Assembly (NCBI GenBank): GCA_017657125.1
Contig: JAGFNX010000106.1
Location: forward strand, 1 to 64,000
Reading direction: 5' to 3'
Length of the DNA stretch: 64,000 nt
Source: Scopulariopsis brevicaulis
Lineage: Eukaryota; Ascomycota; Sordariomycetes; Microascales; Microascaceae
The notes under the pieces are model-generated. The model ran no database searches. It was not told the DNA's origin and saw only the letters and a list, made by a program, of their open reading frames with translations. Within the stretch, counting starts at the first letter, position 1; each line of letters opens with the position of its first letter. A program made the translations under genes and the position numbers. Positions 45,201 to 55,796 of the stretch are shown here, in pieces.

Positions 45201-45672
45201 CCGTCTTGGTATCACCAGGTACTGTATGTGACGACCGACATTTTCCGGCATTCCCTCTCTCCCCTTCTGAGTCCATGACACCACTCGGCGCCGGTTTCCG
45301 TGCTGATATCTCTCCGTTAATCCCAGGCGCTACGAGCCCGACACAAAACCGCCGCATTCCCCCCCTCCCACCCGGTGGCCCGCCCTCTTGGACCCCTTCT
45401 CCTCCTCTCCGGAAGCTGGTCTCTCCAAATTCTTTGTTCTTCGTCTTTTCTTGACTTCGCCCCCAAATTACGTGTTCATCTATCTCGACCGATGCACTAA
45501 GAAGTCGTTTTTTTTTCCTGGGTCCGTTGTGCGACTCATCCTGCTGCGGGACGCTTGATCTCCGCGAAGGCTTATAACCACCACTTTACTTTCATTCACT
45601 TCTTCAAATCGTCTATTACTCCCCTCTAGTCGTATATCGCTTCGTTCGCGTTCCACAGAAATTCCCAGAGCC
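42221..45672. promoter_or_regulatory. Long divergent region and leader of the HAM-8-like gene
   Basis: About 3.45 kb, the largest gap in the window. Frames in it are short or shadow-like and match no family I know. The last 800 bases (about 44880-45672) are pyrimidine-rich and look like a long leader. That stretch has upstream frames, including ATG-TGA at 45226-45231, a 59-codon frame at 45275-45454, and ATG CAC TAA at 45491-45499. Poly-G and poly-C runs lie near 43270 and 43350. Confidence 0.4.
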
Positions 45673-47376
45673 ATGGCTCCCCAAGGTAAGCAATGGCCTC
45701 GCCCTCGACCCCCGGAAGGCGCACTAACACGAGCTCCCCAGACGAGAAGCGGCGGCCCGCCGCCCTCAACCTCGCCCCAACCCGCTCCAGCTCCACAGAC
45801 TCCTCCTCCACGTCGTCCCTAAAACAGCCGCGGACCCCCCGCTTCGCCGAGGCCACCTCCGTCCACTCCCCCATCGACGGGCCCTCGCCCTTCGCCGACC
45901 CGGCTGCGAAGCCGAACCCCAACAAGGCGCGGGTCGCCGACGTCGGATTCGGCTACATCAACAACGGGGGCGACGCGAGCTCCGGCGCGGCGCCCATGTC
46001 GCCCCGGACGCTGAAGAGCGCGATGAAGGTTCCTGGGACGCCGGCAAGGAAGATAGAGAACCCGCTTAGCCCGACGTTTCGGGAGGAGGACCTTATGGAG
46101 AAGAGGGAGGCGAGGACCGACAAGGCACAGGCGAGGGATCTGGTAAGTAAATAAGCTGCCACTCTTTCCGAGGCCCCAAGGACGATTGACTAACGGGCTT
46201 TTCTGCCGTAGAGGATCAAGGCGAGGGTCCGCATGGCCAAGTTCGCCCTCCGCGGCGTAAACTTCAGCTGCAGCCTCATCATCCTCTCCATGCTCGCGTC
46301 CTCGTTCGCAATCTTCAACTCGACCAAGGCGCTCCCGACGCAGAGCGGCATGCCGCCGTGGGCCAACGGCACCGACACGTGGCCGCAGAAGCTGGTGATG
46401 GCCATGGCGTGCGTGTCGCTCGTGGCGTGCATGTTCGTGTTCCTGGCCTACTGCCGCGGCGGGCACCGGCGCGCCGAGAAGGTGTCGACGTACTACACCA
46501 TGTTCGCCATCGGGTGGTTCATCTTCTCCATGATCGTGTGGGCCATCACGGCGGCGCTGTACCAGCACTCGCGGTCCAACTCGGGGAACAAGGACATGTG
46601 GGGATGGGCGTGCGTCGAGAACAAGCGCTCCGAGATCATGGGGGACAAGGTCGACTACGGCCTCGTCTGCCGGATGCAGGTAGGCACTTCTCTTTCCCTC
46701 TCGTCATCCGCGAAGACGGAAGAAGATCGGAGGGACAGGTTTGCTAACGGGACCCGAACAGAACTGGGTGCTCATCTGCATCATCATCGAGATCGTCGTC
46801 GAGGTCATCTGCATCAGCCTCTACAGCATCGTCTTCTACCGCTACTACACCAAGCGCCGCCTCCACAAGTCGATGGACATGCGCGACAAGGCCCGCTCCG
46901 ACATGTACCTCGCCCAGCTTCGGACCCAGTCGGCCCCCAACACGCCCGGCTTCGGGCCCAAGTCCCCCTCATTCAGCCAGCACGCCCTCTCGCCCCGCTT
47001 CCCCCCAAACACCTACCGCAGCCTCGGCGACATCGAGGAGTCGCCCTTCACCCCGTCGGCACAGTACGCCGAGCCCGTGTCCGCCTTTGCGCAGTCGAAC
47101 CCCGCGCCCGCGCCGGCCTTCAAGCTGCAGGCGCCGCCCAGCAAGGCGCCGCCCGCGAAGCCGAAGCTGCAGAACGGGGCGCTGGCCGCCATGAGCGAGG
47201 CGAGCTCGCCCGTGACGCCGAGGGCCGTGAAGCCGCCGGAGGCCACGCGGCACGAGCACGCGGCGGCGGCGGCGGACGAGCCGGTCTACGAGGCTGTTCC
47301 AATCCCCGGCGCGTACGCGGACGCGGTGGTGAAGAGCCCGCCGCCTCAGCGCACGACGTTTGGCCAGGCGAAGTAA
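45673..47376 (+). CDS. Four-span plasma-membrane protein, HAM-8-like
   Basis: Exons are 45673-45685, 45742-46142, 46212-46679 and 46762-47376, 498 residues. The first coding exon is 13 bases. The N-terminal 150 residues are hydrophilic and Ser/Thr-Pro-rich. Four hydrophobic segments follow: FSCSLIILSMLASSFAIF; LVMAMACVSLVACMFVFLAY; YYTMFAIGWFIFSMIVWAIT; and WVLICIIIEIVVEVICISLY. The loop between spans 1 and 2 has an N-glycosylation-type NGT; the loop between spans 3 and 4 has paired Cys and a GWACVENKRSEIM string. A cytosolic C-tail of about 180 residues is rich in SP/TP sites. The layout and loop resemble proteins annotated as hyphal anastomosis protein HAM-8, needed for cell fusion in Neurospora; the membrane topology is seen, the name is inferred. 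Confidence 0.75.
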
Positions 47377-48444
47377 ACGGACCAGACGGTTTCTCTCGTG
47401 CTGGTCTCGTGTGTCTGGCAGGGCGGCGTGTTTTCTCTTCTATCCACTCTTTTTTTCTAATCATTTGTTGATGCTGCAAAATAAACGGTGGACACAGCGG
47501 TTCTTTTTTTTCTTTTTCGAGCGACGGCGGGTGAGGGAAGCGTGGGAGGACTATGGACCCTTTTCTTTTGTCTACTATACCATCTTACTTTTGAAATCTC
47601 CATACCGATGCTCTTGGACTGGCGTTTGGGAATGGAGGAAGTGGGCGAGGGACGTTTATGCTCGAGGGGCACGCTGGATGTTGGGATGATGGGATATATG
47701 CTGGCTTATCTGGAGGACATATAGCAGTAATGACGAACATTTGTACAATCATGAATGAACCAGACTTGGCGAAGACGTGGATGGACAACAGCTTCACGAC
47801 GCAGCAGGAGCAGCTCCTGAAGCGGCGGTCGGAGCTGGAACGCAGGTGGCCGTGCGGAGTGACCTCGCAGGGAGGGTCCGGAACTGTCGTGCCAAGGGCG
47901 GCCCTCTGCGTGCCGTCGTCAGCTTGTCTGCGTCCGCCCGAGGTCAACTGAAGCCGGACACATGGGCCGAGTCGACGGGCGACCCCGGGAAGTGACGCGC
48001 ATGTCGGGCGGCTGCAGGTCACGTCCGCAACATACTATTACTATGTACTGTCCTGTCGGGAGAGGCCGAAGAAAAATGGAACCCGGACCCAGCAAAATTT
48101 TAGCGGGTATCGGTATCAAAGGGGCAAGGGGAAATGCCTCGCTCCACGCCCCGAATAGCCTTCCCTTGACGCGTTGTCTAAAAAAGGAAAGTTTGGATAA
48201 TTCCCAGCGGACGGACCCTTGGTCAATCCACTCTTCTTTTTTCTTCTTACAATTTTGATAGCAAGCCGAAGCAGCGTTTAACTCGGGAGGTCACGGCGGC
48301 CTCGTAGTTTTACCCGGTCTCACCCACGCGCCCCGCCTGACAGCCACAGGTCGCCTGCATATCCCAGCGGCAGACCACCCGAAGCCCGCCTGCAACATCA
48401 TCGCTAAAAAGTACAAAAAAGAGCAACCCCGAGCGACCGGCACG
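47377..48444. promoter_or_regulatory. HAM-8-like 3' flank and UMP kinase promoter
   Basis: About 1.07 kb between two plus-strand genes. The left part is T-rich 3' flank; the right part is the URA6 promoter and leader. No gene visible. Confidence 0.4.
47480..47485 (+). terminator. Candidate poly(A) signal of the HAM-8-like gene
   Basis: AATAAA lies 104 bases after the stop codon, preceded by a T-rich stretch. Confidence 0.45.
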
Positions 48445-49667
48445 ATGGCGGCCCCCTTCCGCCTCGCAACGAGAGCACGCCCGCATCTCCCCACCTCTGC
48501 CATACCACGCACCCTCCTCCGCGCCGCGCCTCGCCAGCAGCACATCCCTTCCGGCCAACGGCTCCTCTCGTCGCGCGCCCCCCCGCGCCCCTCGCAGACC
48601 CTCGTCCGAGCGCGTGAGGCGCCTCGCAGGTCGTACTCGTCGCAGCCGCCCAAGAAGGACCCTAACCGCGTCGTCTTCTGGCCGCTTCTCGTCGTGTTTG
48701 GTCTCACGTACGGCGCCTGGGTTATGCTCGTGGAGAGCCGTAAAGGTGAGCTTCGTTCTCCGTGACGTCCCGTCCTTCGAGGTCCCCTTGACGTGTGGTA
48801 GTCGTCGGTGTGCGGCCCTTTGTGGCTGGACTGCACGACCCCGTACACCGTCTCTGCTTTGCCTTCGTCTGTTACGGTCAACGGGCTTGTCGTGGCTAGA
48901 TAGCTTTACACGTCTCGCCGTCTCCGCGGAAACCAACCCCAGGCTAACCCACCCCGACAGACATGGCCACCGCTACCAAGCGCTCCCAAAAGGGCCCCGA
49001 GAAGCCCGCGGCCCCGGAGAAGCCCGCGGCCCCGGCCGCCGCCGCCGCCCCGCGCTTCGACGACTCCGAAGTAACCGTAATCTTCGTCCTCGGCGGCCCC
49101 GGCGCCGGCAAGGGCACGCAGTGCGCGCGCCTCGTCGACCGCCACAACTTCGTCCACCTCTCCGCCGGCGACCTCCTGCGCGCCGAGCAGGCCCGCCCGG
49201 GGAGCGAGTTCGGCGCCCTGATCTCCGACTGCATCCGCAACGGCACCATCGTGCCCATGGAGGTGACGATCAAGCTGCTCGAGAACGCCATGGCGGACGC
49301 GCTGGCCGACGGGTCCGCGTCCGCGCGCCGGTTCCTCATCGACGGGTTCCCGAGGAAGATGGACCAGGCGCTCAAGTTCGAGGAGACGGTCTGCCGCGCC
49401 AAGATGGTGCTCTTCTACGACTGCCCCGAGGAGGCCATGGAGGCGAGGCTGCTGGAGCGCGGCAAGACGAGCGGCCGGGCCGACGACAACGCCGAGAGCA
49501 TCCGGAAGCGCTTCAGGACCTTTGTCGAGACGAGCATGCCCGTCGTCGACCTGTACGAGCGCGAGGGCCGCGTCGCACGCATCGACGCCAGCGCGGCGCC
49601 CGACGCCGTGTTCCGCGCCACGTCCGAGGCGCTCGGGGGCCGGCTGGGCGGGGACTTCCGGGAATAG
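48445..49667 (+). CDS. URA6: UMP/CMP kinase (URA6) with spliced mitochondrial-type leader and membrane anchor
   Basis: Transfers phosphate from ATP to UMP and CMP, and weakly AMP. My model joins 48445-48745 to 48961-49667, 335 residues. The intron has a GTGAGC donor, a GCTAAC branch site 14 bases before the acceptor and a GACAG acceptor directly before the second ATG. Exon 1 encodes a basic presequence-like region with RRSYSSQPPKK and one hydrophobic span, VVFWPLLVVFGLTYGAWVML, at about 77-96. Exon 2 begins AC|ATG, so Met102 can also start a soluble 234-residue enzyme. The kinase has the P-loop VLGGPGAGKGTQC at about 142-154, LSAGDLLRAE, LIDGFPRKMDQ and the short lid ERGKTSGRADDN. Read alone, exon 1 would be a separate 106-residue frame; splice signals and frame argue for the joined gene. 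Confidence 0.88.
48999..49034 (+). repeat. Two perfect copies of an 18-base unit in URA6
   Basis: GAGAAGCCCGCGGCCCCG occurs at 48999-49016 and again at 49017-49034, coding for a repeated EKPAAP in the linker before the kinase core. Its length keeps the frame, so copy number could vary harmlessly. Confidence 0.85.
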
Positions 49668-50406
49668 GCGACGGCCGCGTCCCGCCCCTTTGCCGGCGTG
49701 CCTCGACCCTCCTCTCCGCTCACCTCTGTCCTATTTCCCGTCTGACATTGTTACTTGAGCACAATGTCTTTCACCATTTTGCTTAGATCTTCATCGTTGT
49801 TTGAGCATTGTTTCTGAGAAGGCCTGGGCTGTTTGGTGGACTGCGATATACAATAGACGAGTAGGATTTTGTTACTCATGGCGCCTGGCAGCATTGGCGG
49901 GTACCCTGTTTGTATAGACTACCATGTAGAGTGTTTCAACTAGATGTATATGTATTTTACTGAGTCGATTTCTCCATGCTGTGTTGCGGCTTCTTCTGGT
50001 CCTCCTTTGCAACGAGCCATACTCATCCGCTATCCCGAGGTAGAGACGCAGAGGGCAAGTGGGCCGATGGAGGCGTGCAAGATGTGGTCCCAAGAGTCCA
50101 AAAGAAGCGTTTATTCACTTTTCTCTTTCCCTACCCTGCCGTTTTCCCGCCCCTTCATGCTCAAGCGTGACTCGACAGACCCATCATTATCCCGTGAAAC
50201 AGAAAACAAGAAGAAACAGTTAAAAGCAAACCCGGTCCAATAACCGCCCCGTCGTCGAACCTCATGTCATCCGTCACTTGGCGTCAAAACTTTGCGGAAA
50301 TTTTGGCTTCTAATACAGACGACCCTAATAACTCACGAGTACAAAGGAAAAGAAAAACACAACTTCAAGGGAAAACCAGCAGCAGAATAGGCCCATTTCA
50401 GGAGCT
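49668..50406. other. Convergent 3' region between UMP kinase and eIF3m
   Basis: About 740 bases that should hold two 3' UTRs. No gene or structured RNA recognised. Confidence 0.5.
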
Positions 50407-51783
50407 CTAATCCGCATTCTCGGACCTCTCCTTCTGCTGCTTCCCCTGGTGGCGCCGACCGCCCTGCTGGCCCCCGAACGACGCCTGCGTGAGCTTCTTC
50501 TCCACCTCCTGCGCGTCCCTCTCCTGCTGCGCCTTGGCGTCGACGCGGCCCTGCATCAGCTGGTCCAGCACGCTGCCGAGCGTCGTCTTCCAGTTGTCGA
50601 CGCGCGTCGACAGCTCCTGCCACTGCTTGGTGCCGAAGACGCGGTACGTGACCTTGTGCACGAGGAACACCTTGCGCTGCTGCGAGAGCTTGCCCTCGAC
50701 GAGGCCGGCGCGGATGGTGTCGATGGTCCACATCTCGACCTCGTCCTCGGTGATGCGCAGCGCCTTGACGATGCTGGCGTAGGGGACCTCGCGCGAGGGG
50801 GTGGCGGCCGCGAGGCTGGCGAAGGTGAGGAGCCGCATCTTGCGGTAGAGCTTGTCGTGGTCGAGGTCCTGCTTCTCGAGCCAGCCCTGGTGCTCGTCGT
50901 TGAAGTCGTTGAAGTCCTCGAGGTCCTGCTCCGCGAAGATCTCGAGGAGCTGGTAGTATACCGGGTGCGAGTCGCTCAGGGCCTCGACGCAGGGGATGCC
51001 CCGGAGGTCCTGGAAGAGGTAGTGCGAGCTGGAGAGGAGGACCGTGCGGAGGGCACGGATGGCGAGGTTCTGCGCGTCCTCCGACGACAGCTCCTCCTTG
51101 TCATCGGCGTCGAATGCCCTGAGGGCCTTGAGGATGTACCTGTAGCTCTCCCTATAGCGACGCGAGAATTGTTAGCATGGCCCAGCCCGCTTCTCGAGGA
51201 TATGTTGGGCGGCATCTTACTCAGGGTAGCCGGCCTCGGACGCAATGTCGGCAATCTCCTCGTACATGGTCCTCTGGAACTCCTCGTCCGTATCCCAGGT
51301 CTCGTTCCACTGCTCGAGGTGGGGCAGGTAAGGCCTCAACGTGTCGAACATGCTGTGGCGCTTCAGGAACTTGAGGATCTCCATGAACACCCTGGCGCGG
51401 AGGGGGTTGTCGGCCGCGAGGAGGTTGAAGACGGTGGTGAGCGCATTGAGGCTCAGGCCGACGCCGTTGTGGGGCGAGGTCGTGACGGGCTGCGAGAAGG
51501 TGTTGCAGAGGGCGGGGAGATGGCGGCGGGGGTCTTGCGACTGGAGGACGAGGTGGGTCATGAGGTTCGTGGCGGCGGTGTATTCCTTCTCGGGGACGTT
51601 GTTGATGGCGCCAGCGGACTGGACGAGCTTGGACAGCACGTCCTCCTTCTGGTCCTTCTCGACGAGGGGTCGGACGTCGTCGGCGACGTGGAGGCAGTCG
51701 GCCATCTCGAGGGCGAGCTCCTCGAAGGAGCTGTCTATGCACACCAGCTGGGGCTGGGCCTGCTGCGTCGTCGTGGCGGCCAT
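50407..51783 (-). CDS. Translation initiation factor eIF3 subunit M (PCI domain)
   Basis: A subunit of the eIF3 complex, which organises the 43S pre-initiation complex on the 40S subunit. Exons on the minus strand are 51783-51221 and 51151-50407, 435 residues. The N-terminal two thirds are helical repeats with NLMTHLVLQSQDPRRHL and VFMEILKFLKRHSMFDTLRP. The PCI/winged-helix part runs from about residue 290 to 385, including MRLLTFASLAAATPSREVPY, ITEDEVEMWTIDTIRAGLVE and KVTYRVFGTKQWQEL. The tail is Gln/Arg/Gly-rich. The string of PCI then VFGTKQW separates eIF3m from the related COP9 subunit. It diverges from the checkpoint kinase across 1.7 kb. Confidence 0.92.
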
Positions 51784-53496
51784 GGTTGCGATCGTGGGGG
51801 TGTGAGACGGGGGGGTGTGGTGCGGTGTGATGGCCTTCGTCGTCCCGCTTCAAATCGCAAAATTATCGTCGGTTGTGGAAAATGTTAGGTGGCGGAGGGG
51901 TGTTTGGTGGTCTGGTGGGGCTTGTCACTCCCTCCCTCGAGCCCGGCTCCCCCGCTGTTAGGGTACATTTGGTTACGAATAGGGTCCCGCAGGTGCCAGC
52001 ACTCGTAATGGCAGCTGATAGCAGGGGCTTCGGCTGAACTACGGGAGAAGAGGCACCGTCTCTAAGTCACTCGAGTACAGACGGAGCCTAGGTCACGGTT
52101 CATCTCGGCCAGCCCCCAGTGGATCCCATGATTCTGCACAACAGCGCAGCTCCCGCGATGTTTGACAGAGGCACAAAGCAGGCGAAGCACCGGTGCCAAC
52201 AGAAGAGGTAACGTCAATGACGTATGCCGACGGGCCTTCCCGAGCCCCGGCGCGGCGGAGTCATGGTCGCGGGACATGGAAAGGGTCACGGGAGGTGATG
52301 GTGGCTCGGCTCGAGATGCTGGGTCCAATGGAATCGAGATCCGCGGGCCCAGCGGATGAGAGCCAACCAGACTTGCGAAGAGATGGTGGGATTCTCGTGA
52401 CTGGGTTGGAGAGCCTGGTGCACCTCCGGTGGCGACGTTCTGCGGCCAGGTGAGCGGACCTGATGCTGCCTGGAATGATCGACTGGTGTTGAGGTGTTCT
52501 CAGTTGGGACGTATCTTTCCACATTATCTGCCGGAGTGCTCTTTCCTCTGAAGCCCGCTGGCATCCTTCTAATCCGAAGACTCGGCCATCCCGTGTCCTC
52601 GGGGGATGCACCTTCCTAGTGGCCGGGATACCACAAGCTTGCAGGATACCGGCAGCTGTGGTTGCGCTGAAGTAACGAGGAGTGTTGCTTTCAGCCCTAA
52701 AGGGCGGCACTCCACGCCAATTAATAGCGCCCTGTGCTTGTCTCCCGCGACATATCCCTTCCCATATCTGACAGCCGTTATATGCCTGCGTATAGATGAG
52801 TCTGGCTTCAAGACATGGCATGGCAGTGTACATATAACCTAGTCGAAAATTTGGCTTTTCCCCCGGGAAATATGGACAAGATTTAGCAGGAGCAGCCACC
52901 GAAGCATCCAGCTTCGGGATACCAAGTGTCGATGACTCTTTGGAGCCGAAGTGGACGAATACAGTGCCGACGGGCCTGGCTGTGATTGGTGATGCAAGAC
53001 AGAGCTCAGAGCCCAAAACCGCCTTGGCCATTGTCCCCCATGCATCTGCTCCACTTCCGCCCGCCAGGCGACTGCTCCGCCCAGCGAATCCCTGTCAAGG
53101 CCGCATCGACTCATTGACCCCAGCGGCCTGCCCTCCCCTGCCAGTTGGACGCAGCAGCGCCTGCCTCGAAGTATACGTAGCTCTGGGACGACTTGACAAG
53201 CACGCCTGGAAAACTTGCGCCTCACGGAGCCTCCCGTCTCTCTCCGCCATCGCGCTGGACATTCGCTCGTTCAGGCTGCCTCCGCCTTCACACCACCGGT
53301 CACCCAGCTTGATCACGCCCCCAACAAAAAGGGCACCACCCACACTCCTCCGCCAGCTCGCCGCCCTCGATCGCCGGGCACACCAAGCTCCGCTGCGTCC
53401 GCCTGAGACACGTCGCCCACCACCTCTGACAGCGCCGCCCGCCCGTGTACGTTGCCGCCGCACACCTCCCCCCGGCGGTAGCGCATCGCCGCAACC
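51784..53496. promoter_or_regulatory. Divergent region between eIF3m and the PRD-4 kinase
   Basis: About 1.7 kb. A 256-codon minus-strand frame at 52261-53031 has no familiar domain, no clear promoter context and ordinary composition, so I leave it as non-coding. The right end is the C-rich leader of the kinase gene. Confidence 0.4.
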
Positions 53497-55796
53497 ATGG
53501 CTCCCCCCGACGATGAAAAGGCCCAATTGAAGCGCCTTCGTGTGAGTCCCCGCCTGCTTCCTCGCTGATAGGAAGCTGCATCTGAGCTCCCCTCCTGCTT
53601 CATGTGCGCCATTCGGATCTTCATGTTCTTCCCTAACCGCCCGTGGTTCATTAAGGGCTCCCCACCCGAGGATGACTCCGACGTCAAGAAGCCCCGTCGC
53701 TCCGAGCGCCTCACCAAGCCCGACGATGTCGACGAGCAGCCCGCCCCTTCCGCCAAGCGGCAACCCCAGCAGCAGCAACCGACCCCAGTCACCGTCGCCG
53801 AAGACTCAATAGAGCTGCGCAAGGAGGAGACCGCGACGCCGCCGGGAGGCGCCCCGAGCCAGGTCTCGCACCGCGACCCCGAGGAGCGCTTCTCGCAGGC
53901 GAACGCGTACTCGTCGCCTCCCCTCCAAGATACCCAGGCCGTCTCCACGCAGCAGATCGAGAACGCCCTCGCGCTCTCGGATGAAGTCGAGGATGAGGTC
54001 AAGGAGGGAGTGTGGGGATACCTGTTCCCTCTTGACACGCAGTACGGTGGCAGGTGCCTTGTCATGAAGAAGCGCCCGGCGTGCGCGTCACCGTCGCAGC
54101 CGGCGGAGGCCACGGCCGGGAAGGCGCTGATGTCGCCAAAGGACAACGGCACCAGCTCAAAGACGAAGTGTAGCTCTTCTGGGGGCTATCTAATTGGGCG
54201 TCATCCGGAGTGCGGTAAGTTGTAGCCAGTCGCTGGAGGCGAACGCCTGCCTTCGGAGCTTCCATGACAGTATTCTAATATCGTATGCTCTCATAGACAT
54301 CGTGGTGGACGACCCCGTCGTATCAAACCGGCACTGCCTTTTGTTCACCGAGAACAAGGCTACCGACACCGTCGCCGTGCTCGAGGACCTGTCAAGCAAC
54401 GGGACCTTTGTGAACGAGGCCATCGTGGGGCGCAACCGGCGGCGGGAGCTACAAGAGCACGACGAAATCGCGGTCACGGACAAGGCCCGTTTCATATTCA
54501 GGTACCCAAAGACCCGCCAGACGAGCGCATTTAAGCAACAGTACATCCTCGGAGAGAAGCTCGGCAAGGGCCACTTTGCCGAGGTGTACATGTGCGTCGA
54601 GAAGTCTACGGGCCACCGATACGCGGTAAAGATCTTCACCAAGTCGGGGCGAGAGGACAGCTCCAAGACGGAGGGTCTGCAGCAGGAGATTGCCGTCCTG
54701 ATGAGCGTCAACCACCCGAATGTTCTTTGCCTCAAGGACACCTTCAACGAGAGGCAACATGTCTATCTCGTGCTTGAGCTAGCCCCGGAGGGAGAGCTCT
54801 TCAACTTCATCGTCCAGAAGCAGAAGCTGACGGAGGACGAGACGCGGAAGCTGTTCGTCCAGCTGTTCAACGGCGTAAAGTATCTCGTGAGTCACCCCCG
54901 CTGCAGCGTGGAGAGCCCCCACTAAGACCAGGATCGTAGCATGACCGGAACATCGTCCACCGCGATATCAAGCCTGAGAACATTCTCATGGTGGATAGCG
55001 ACCTGCGGGTCAAACTCGCCGACTTTGGCCTGGCCAAGATCATCGGCGAGGAGTCATTCACGACGACGCTCTGCGGCACGCCGAGCTACGTGGCGCCAGA
55101 GATCCTGGCCGACTCGAAACACCGCTTCTACACCAAGGGCGTGGACATCTGGTCCCTTGGCGTGGTCCTGTACATCTGCTTATGTGGTTTCCCTCCGTTC
55201 TCTGACGAGCTGTATTCGAGGGACTTCCCTTTTACCTTGTCGCAGCAGATCAAGAGCGGGCGCTTCGACTACCCGTCTCCGTACTGGGACTCCGTCGGCG
55301 ACCCGGCCTGTGAGTCACCCGCCGTCAACCAACCATGTCCGATCATTGCGCTAACCTGGGAGTAGTGGACCTGATCGACAGCATGCTGGTGGTGGACCCC
55401 AACAGGAGGTACACCGTCGACCAGTGCCTCAGCCACCCGTGGATGACACAGAACATGCCAAACGTAAACGACAGCACCGGCGGCCTCGTGGGCGGTATCG
55501 CGGGCCTGGACGTCAACCGTCGCGGCGTCCCGCGCGAGCGCACGCTCCTGAGCTCCATCAACTCGGTGCAGGTCTCGCACCGCATCCCCGCGGGCGACAA
55601 GGGCGCGCCTGTGACGGTGTACGCCAAGAATAAGCACAAGAACCTGGTGAACACTGGCCGACGCGAGGTCGGGCCTTCGGACGAGCGGGACGAGGGTGAG
55701 TTCGCGGAGATGGGGGGGAAGGGGGATGAGGAATTGTACGGAAATGATGGGGATAGCGTCTATACCAAGGCGGATATCGCGTCGAAAGATAAGTGA
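53497..55796 (+). CDS. prd-4: FHA-domain checkpoint kinase, PRD-4/Chk2/Cds1 type
   Basis: A Ser/Thr kinase activated by the ATM/ATR-type kinases after DNA damage or translation stress; in Neurospora the ortholog also resets the circadian clock through FRQ. Exons are 53497-53541, 53656-54214, 54297-54886, 54940-55309 and 55366-55796, 664 residues. The second exon acceptor (after TTCATTAAG) is set by frame and a CCTAAC branch site. An N-terminal SQ/TQ cluster (PSQ, FSQ, DTQ, STQ) lies at about residues 85-115. The FHA domain (about 190-270) has GGYLIGRHPECDIVV, SNRHC and LSSNGTFVN. The kinase starts near 284: GKGHFAEVY, Lys313 in RYAVKIF, HRDIKPEN at 405, DFG at 426 and CGTPSYVAPE. All catalytic residues are present. 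The ortholog assignment is strong. Confidence 0.94.

Noticed and set aside
48445..48765. Separate 106-residue mitochondrial membrane protein
   Set aside because: The frame has a good donor at 48746 and joins URA6 in frame through a GCTAAC branch site and CAG acceptor, so I treat it as exon 1 of URA6.
50449..51888. 479-codon plus-strand frame, the longest on that strand nearby
   Set aside because: Antisense to eIF3m; Leu/Glu/Val-rich and without any domain.
52261..53031. 256-codon minus-strand frame in the eIF3m/PRD-4 gap
   Set aside because: Not a shadow, but it has no domain, no splice-like structure and mixed composition. It needs transcript evidence.
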